Notes under the pieces: generated by a model
Seen by the model: the letters and a program-made list of their open reading frames with translations, nothing else
Database searches by the model: none
Told to the model about the DNA's origin: nothing
Source of the DNA: Deltaproteobacteria bacterium
Lineage (GTDB): Bacteria; Desulfobacterota; Deferrimicrobia; Deferrimicrobiales; Deferrimicrobiaceae
Reading direction: 5' to 3'
DNA length: 64,000 nt
Assembly (NCBI GenBank): GCA_016218975.1
Contig: JACRCO010000029.1
Span: 43,840-107,839, forward strand
In this document: positions 60,389-64,000 of the stretch, piece by piece
How positions within the stretch are numbered: position 1 is the stretch's first letter
Layout of the letters: every line of letters starts with the position of its first letter
Made by a program: the position numbers and the translations under genes

Positions 60389-63055
60389 ATGCCCGTCGCT
60401 CCCCCGCATGAAGTGTCTCTGGCAAGGATTCTGGACAGCATCACCGACCCGCTGGTCGTTTACGACCGGGATTACCGGATCGTGATGGCCAACCGGGCGC
60501 TGATGGCAATCCATCGACGAATCCCCGAGAGCACGATCGGCATGCGATGTTACGGGGTTTTCTACGGCCGTGATTCCGCCTGCGAAGAATGCCATGTCAG
60601 GGATCTCTTCGACACGGGAGAGCCGCAGTTTCGGGAAAAAATCCTCCAGCTGCCCGACGGTCGCCGGAGACATTTCGAAATCCATGCCTATCCCGTGAGA
60701 AATGCGGAGGGGACGGTCTTCCAGGCGATCGAGCACGGCAGGGACGTTTCCGACAGGAAGGCGCTGGAAAATCGTATCAAGACCTCCGAGGAGAAATATC
60801 ACGCCATCGTGGAGGCCGCCCGCGAAGGGATATTCATCACCGACGGGGAAGCAAGGGTGACATTCGCGAACCGCCGGCTAGCAGGCATGCTGGGGTTCGG
60901 GCCTGATGAAATCATCGGCCGGTCGCTGTTCGATCTGATGGACGAAGGATCGAAAACCGCGATGCAGGAGCAGCTCGACCGTCGCCGCAAGGATACGTCG
61001 GACATTTACGAGCTCAACTTCCGCAGCCGGAACGGGAAATATCTCGTGGGCCTGGTATCGGCCGCCCCGCTGATGGTCGACGATTCCTTCCTGGGATCGG
61101 TAGGCATAGTGACCGACATCTCGCGCATGAAACAGGTGGAGTCCGAACTCCGTTCGGCCAAGGAATTCAGCGAAAAAATAATCAATAACATCACCGACAA
61201 TCTCGTCGTCGTAAATCCCGCGACGCATCGTATCGTTCAGGCCAACACCTCCTTTCTCTCGCGGACGGGACACGCACTCGACGAGACGCTCGACAGGCCG
61301 TGCTACGAGGTCATACTGAACCGTAAGTCTCCATGCTGGGAGGATGGAATCGTCTGCCCCGTCAGGATCGCGGCGGCCAGCAAGCGTCCCGCCCAGTGCG
61401 ACAAGGTGTATCTCAATTCCGACGGCCAGGAAAGGATGCTGCACATCCATACTTATCCCCTCATCGGCGATACGGGCGAGGCGGAACTCGTCATTCGGAT
61501 GGAGCGCGACGTCACCGAAAAGAGGAAAATGGAGGAGGCGCTGGCGTTCCGTTCCAAGGAACTTCAGAAGACGCAGCACCAGCTGGAAACGCTATTCGAG
61601 GTTTCGCGGCGCGTGGGTGCCGAAAGCTCCCTGCGCGGGCTCATCCTTTTTCTCCAGCGCTTCGCGGAGGAGATCTTCCCCGATTCCGATTCGATCTTCC
61701 TGCTTCTCGAGACAAGCGGCGAACGGTTCTTTTCTCATGAGAAATGCTGCCCCGAGGCGATCAACCCCTTGTCGGTCCTGCAGCAGGATCCGGAAAGGGG
61801 GAGGGAAGCGGCCGAGTTCGCCCATCATCTCCGGGCGATGAAGGATCCCCGTGTCGTCACCTCGGCGGACGACCGGGATTTACACCCCCTTCTCGAAAGA
61901 ATAGCGGAGCCCTATCCGAGCTGGTTCGGCCTCCCCGTCATTGTCCGCCAGGAATGCATCGGGTATTTCCTGCTCGGTTCGAAAACCGCGACGGGATACC
62001 TCCCTGAAGATCTGCGCTTCTTCCAGGAGCTGTTCGCGCAGACCGCAGGGCACATCCGGAGCCTCGTTCTCCACGAATCGGAAACAGGACGCTTTCGAAA
62101 AGATCCCGGGGAACCCCCATCCCGGGGGGAAATCGTCGGCCAAAGCAAGAAGATACGGGAAATCTACGATCTTATCGACCTCGTTGCCACGTCCGACGCC
62201 ACCGTTCTCATCACGGGGGAAAACGGCACCGGAAAGGAACTTGTGGCCCAGGCGATCCACAGGCAGAATTATCGCCGCAGCGGACCGTTCGTGGTCGCCA
62301 ACTGCTCGGCCTACTCCCCCAGCCTTTTGGAGAGCGAGCTGTTCGGCCATGAAAAGGGCGCCTTCACCGGCGCAATCCGCCAGAAAAAGGGGAGAATCGA
62401 GCGGGCCCAGGGAGGGACCCTCTTCCTCGACGAGATCGGGGACATCTCCCTGGCCACCCAGGTCCTCCTGCTGCGGTTCCTGCAGGACCGTTGCTTCGAG
62501 CGGGTCGGCGGAGAACAGACGATCGAGGTCGATGTACGTGTGCTTGCGGCGACCAACCGGGACCTGCGCCGTGAGGCTGATGAAGGTCGGTTCCGTGACG
62601 ACCTCTATTACCGTTTGAATGTGTTTTCCATCAACCTTCCTTCCTTGCGCGAACGAAAGGAGGACATTCCACTCCTTGCCCGGCATTTCCTCGCCAGGTT
62701 CGGGGCGAAGGAAGGGAGGGAACTCCCGAGGCTTGGTTCCGACGCCATGCAGGCGTTGATGGAATACCACTGGCCCGGGAATGTCCGCCAGCTGGAGAAC
62801 GCCCTGAGCTACGCCGTAATTCTCTGCCAGGGGGAAGAGATCTCTCTCCGGCATATGCCGCCTTTCTTGAAGGAAACCGAAGGAGGCTCCGCCGAAATCT
62901 CCCTCGGCGAGATGGAGCGGAGGATGATCCTGAGGGCGTTGGAAGAGTCGTCCTGGAACAAGCATGAAACCGCCCGCCGACTCAAGGTGAGCCGGAGCAC
63001 CTTGTACAGCAAGATCCGCCGCCATGGTTTGTTGGATAATCCCGGAGAGCGGTAG
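60389..63055 (+). CDS. Sigma-54-dependent transcriptional activator with PAS/GAF sensor array
   Basis: 888 residues, no membrane helix. PAS (about 10-125) with Cys motif CYGVFYGRDSACEECHVRDL; PAS (about 135-250); PAS (about 265-375) with CYEVILNRKSPCWEDGIVCP; GAF-like (about 395-565); AAA+ domain with GENGTGKE, GHEKGAFTGA (the sigma-54-contact GAFTGA) and GGTLFLDEIGDIS; C-terminal Fis-type helix-turn-helix (NKHETARRLKVSRSTLYSKI). It remodels sigma-54 holoenzyme in response to an intracellular cue. The paired Cys in PAS 1 and 3 suggest redox, heme or cluster sensing. A sigma-54-type promoter lies 224 bases downstream. Confidence 0.93.
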   Translation: MPVAPPHEVSLARILDSITDPLVVYDRDYRIVMANRALMAIHRRIPESTIGMRCYGVFYGRDSACEECHVRDLFDTGEPQFREKILQLPDGRRRHFEIHAYPVRNAEGTVFQAIEHGRDVSDRKALENRIKTSEEKYHAIVEAAREGIFITDGEARVTFANRRLAGMLGFGPDEIIGRSLFDLMDEGSKTAMQEQLDRRRKDTSDIYELNFRSRNGKYLVGLVSAAPLMVDDSFLGSVGIVTDISRMKQVESELRSAKEFSEKIINNITDNLVVVNPATHRIVQANTSFLSRTGHALDETLDRPCYEVILNRKSPCWEDGIVCPVRIAAASKRPAQCDKVYLNSDGQERMLHIHTYPLIGDTGEAELVIRMERDVTEKRKMEEALAFRSKELQKTQHQLETLFEVSRRVGAESSLRGLILFLQRFAEEIFPDSDSIFLLLETSGERFFSHEKCCPEAINPLSVLQQDPERGREAAEFAHHLRAMKDPRVVTSADDRDLHPLLERIAEPYPSWFGLPVIVRQECIGYFLLGSKTATGYLPEDLRFFQELFAQTAGHIRSLVLHESETGRFRKDPGEPPSRGEIVGQSKKIREIYDLIDLVATSDATVLITGENGTGKELVAQAIHRQNYRRSGPFVVANCSAYSPSLLESELFGHEKGAFTGAIRQKKGRIERAQGGTLFLDEIGDISLATQVLLLRFLQDRCFERVGGEQTIEVDVRVLAATNRDLRREADEGRFRDDLYYRLNVFSINLPSLRERKEDIPLLARHFLARFGAKEGRELPRLGSDAMQALMEYHWPGNVRQLENALSYAVILCQGEEISLRHMPPFLKETEGGSAEISLGEMERRMILRALEESSWNKHETARRLKVSRSTLYSKIRRHGLLDNPGER

Positions 63056-63060
63056 AAAAG

Positions 63061-63118
63061 GGGGAATCGCCGGGTCCTGATCCGTACATTCGCCTGAATC
63101 TGTAATTCCCCGTTTTTT
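63061..63118 (+). terminator. Possible terminator of the sigma-54 activator gene
   Basis: GGGGAAT (63061-63067) can pair with ATTCCCC (63105-63111), followed by GTTTTTT (63112-63118). The loop is long (37 bases), so the structure is only moderately convincing. Confidence 0.4.
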
Positions 63119-63278
63119 CAATGGTCTCCGGAAACCAGGGGTCCGATTCCGAACGTCGTCGTTTCCCTTCGTAAAGGTTATTCCCTTCAGCCATTCCGAT
63201 CTGCCTGGTCGATAAACGGCGGATAAAAAAACGAAAATGCCGACATGCACCAGGAGTGTCCCGCCATTTTTTTTTACC

Positions 63279-63294
63279 TGGCACGGATCTTGTC
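63279..63294 (+). promoter_or_regulatory. Sigma-54-type promoter
   Basis: TGGCACGGATCTTGT: the -24 TGGCAC matches exactly, GG to -12 G distance is 12 bases, and the -12 reads TTGT instead of TTGC. It lies about 78 bases before the ATG at 63371 and just downstream of the sigma-54 activator gene. Confidence 0.7.
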
Positions 63295-63370
63295 TTTTAA
63301 AAATACCACTGGTGCATCCGTGTGGGTAGTAATGTTGCGCACTTGTCGCATGGCATGAGGAGGATTCCCG

Positions 63371-63688
63371 ATGAGAGAGGCCACGATCCATATCGTCGAC
63401 GGGAAAGTGGACGATATCCATTTCGACGGGCAGGAAGGAATGGATATCGATGCTTTTCTGCTGATAACCCACCGGAGAAATGTCGCGGAAGGACATTTTC
63501 TGGCTTACGGGAGCAGCGAGAGGTTGGGAAAAATGCTTTACAACTTCTATATCAATTGCCTACGGAACGATTACTGGGAACTCGGGGAAGCCCTGGAGTT
63601 GGTCGCCCGCGACATTATAGAAGCGGCCCGGTCCGCCCGCGGCATGCCGTTGCCGATGGAGAAGACCCGTGTGGAGCCGGTCAACTGA
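63371..63688 (+). CDS. Small conserved-looking protein of unknown function
   Basis: 105 residues, ATG after GAGGAGGATTCCCG. It begins [20 protein letters not shown] and includes [40 protein letters not shown] and [20 protein letters not shown]. It is soluble, alpha/beta in character, with one Cys. No family recognised. A sigma-54-type promoter upstream suggests regulation by the neighbouring activator. Confidence 0.75.
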   Translation: MREATIHIVDGKVDDIHFDGQEGMDIDAFLLITHRRNVAEGHFLAYGSSERLGKMLYNFYINCLRNDYWELGEALELVARDIIEAARSARGMPLPMEKTRVEPVN

Positions 63689-63872
63689 AGAGACGGGGCA
63701 ACCGGATCAACCGGAAATCGTGACGGGGCGAAAATGGGGGGTGATGCGGAGGGGCAGGCACAGAAGATGTTTTTTATCGGAGGGGTTGATTTCGAGAGGA
63801 GGGCATTGCGGATTCTTATCCGGACACATTGAGGAAAATCACTCCTGTGACGAAAGAATGGGAGGTAAAACG

Positions 63873-64000
63873 ATGGCGAATGAGAAACGGGAAGTGGAAA
63901 TCAAGAGCCGGGCCGATACCCTTCCGTTGACGAGTCCCGAGGTCAGGCCCTGGCCCGTGACGCCGCCTCCTCCGCCCGAGGAAGTCATGAAGGTCTACGA
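63873..64000 (+). CDS. Unknown protein, 5' end only (cut by window edge)
   Basis: ATG at 63873 with GGAGGT 6-7 bases upstream opens a frame running off the window: [20 protein letters not shown] then [20 protein letters not shown]. The proline-rich N-terminus resembles no family I know. The preceding 184 bases contain a very weak sigma-54-like sequence (GGCAC at 63757-63761 with G 12 bases on). Confidence 0.6.
   Translation, partial: MANEKREVEIKSRADTLPLTSPEVRPWPVTPPPPPEEVMKVY

Larger units (their letters stand above)
63056..63370. other. Regulatory intergenic region
   Basis: 315 bases between the activator and the small gene. It contains a possible terminator (63061-63118), a 9-bp inverted repeat (ATGCACCAG 63245-63253; CTGGTGCAT 63309-63317) and a sigma-54-type promoter between its halves. 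No gene. Confidence 0.7.

Noticed and set aside
63756..63770. Second sigma-54-like sequence (GGCAC with G 12 bases on) before the last gene
   Set aside because: Only the -24 half is good and the -12 is ATGT; kept as a remark, not as a promoter.
1..64000. CRISPR arrays, tRNA/rRNA genes, complete insertion sequences, phage genes
   Set aside because: Scanned by eye; no regular spacer-repeat arrays, no rRNA blocks, no complete cloverleaf and no full transposase, integrase or phage structural gene were seen.

Overview
The window is GC-rich (about 60% by eye) with densely packed, overlapping genes. Its gene content fits a motile, anaerobic deltaproteobacterium-like lineage (Desulfobacterota/Desulfuromonadales in style). 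Indications are indolepyruvate:ferredoxin oxidoreductase with phenylacetate-CoA ligase, a TRAP transporter, Cys-rich PAS sensors, sigma-54 and sigma-28 type promoters, CIRCE-controlled heat shock genes and flagellar glycosylation genes. This assignment is inferred from gene content only.

Layout. (1) 1-8974: the tail of a small (possibly flagellar chaperone) gene, a minus-strand GT2-type glycosyltransferase, then a plus-strand run of four glycosyltransferases. Two of these are paralogs joining a Maf/DUF115-like N-terminus to a CgeB-like GT-B domain; the others are a GT4-TPR protein and a long GT9 protein. (2) 9106-14791: a motility operon behind a sigma-28-like promoter: REC-GAF-HD-GYP, PilZ, and two successive MotA/MotB pairs. 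(3) 14792-18489: a repeat-rich spacer, a soluble chemoreceptor with its own sigma-28-like promoter, DUF523, and an outer-membrane beta-barrel protein. (4) 18506-25076 (minus): paaK, iorB, iorA and TRAP dctM-dctQ-dctP, plausibly a module for aromatic/branched keto-acid import and oxidation. (5) 25434-31686: a large hybrid histidine kinase, DUF192, a PflA-like radical SAM protein, a repeat-bearing spacer and glycerate 2-kinase. (6) 31706-47061: promoter + CIRCE, hrcA-grpE-dnaJ (no dnaK between), an LpoA-like protein, a repeat element, a DinG-type helicase, galU, hsp20, lon, thiL, two CorC/CNNM-family proteins and larB. (7) 47062-53862: an accessory island separating larB from larC. It has an exact 54-bp copy of the larB 3' end, an ISL3 transposase remnant, HigBA, HicB, an AbiEii-like fragment, three probable lipoproteins, and a ribbon-helix-helix/nucleotidyltransferase pair with a palindromic operator. 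(8) 53863-60239: larC-radA, a PAS-GAF protein, a 59-bp inverted repeat, rlmE, a polyprenyl diphosphate synthase and a pseudopilin-like protein. (9) 60389-64000: a PAS-rich sigma-54 activator, followed by a sigma-54-type promoter flanked by a 9-bp inverted repeat, a small unknown gene, and the start of another unknown gene.

The most unusual features are: the 54-bp larB-end duplication bracketing a toxin-antitoxin segment; a dispersed MITE-like repeat (two copies with 20-bp inverted ends plus one solo core); the inverted repeat that supplies the 3' ends of two convergent genes; and the sigma-54 activator/promoter/small-gene arrangement at the right edge. No tRNA, rRNA or CRISPR was seen.
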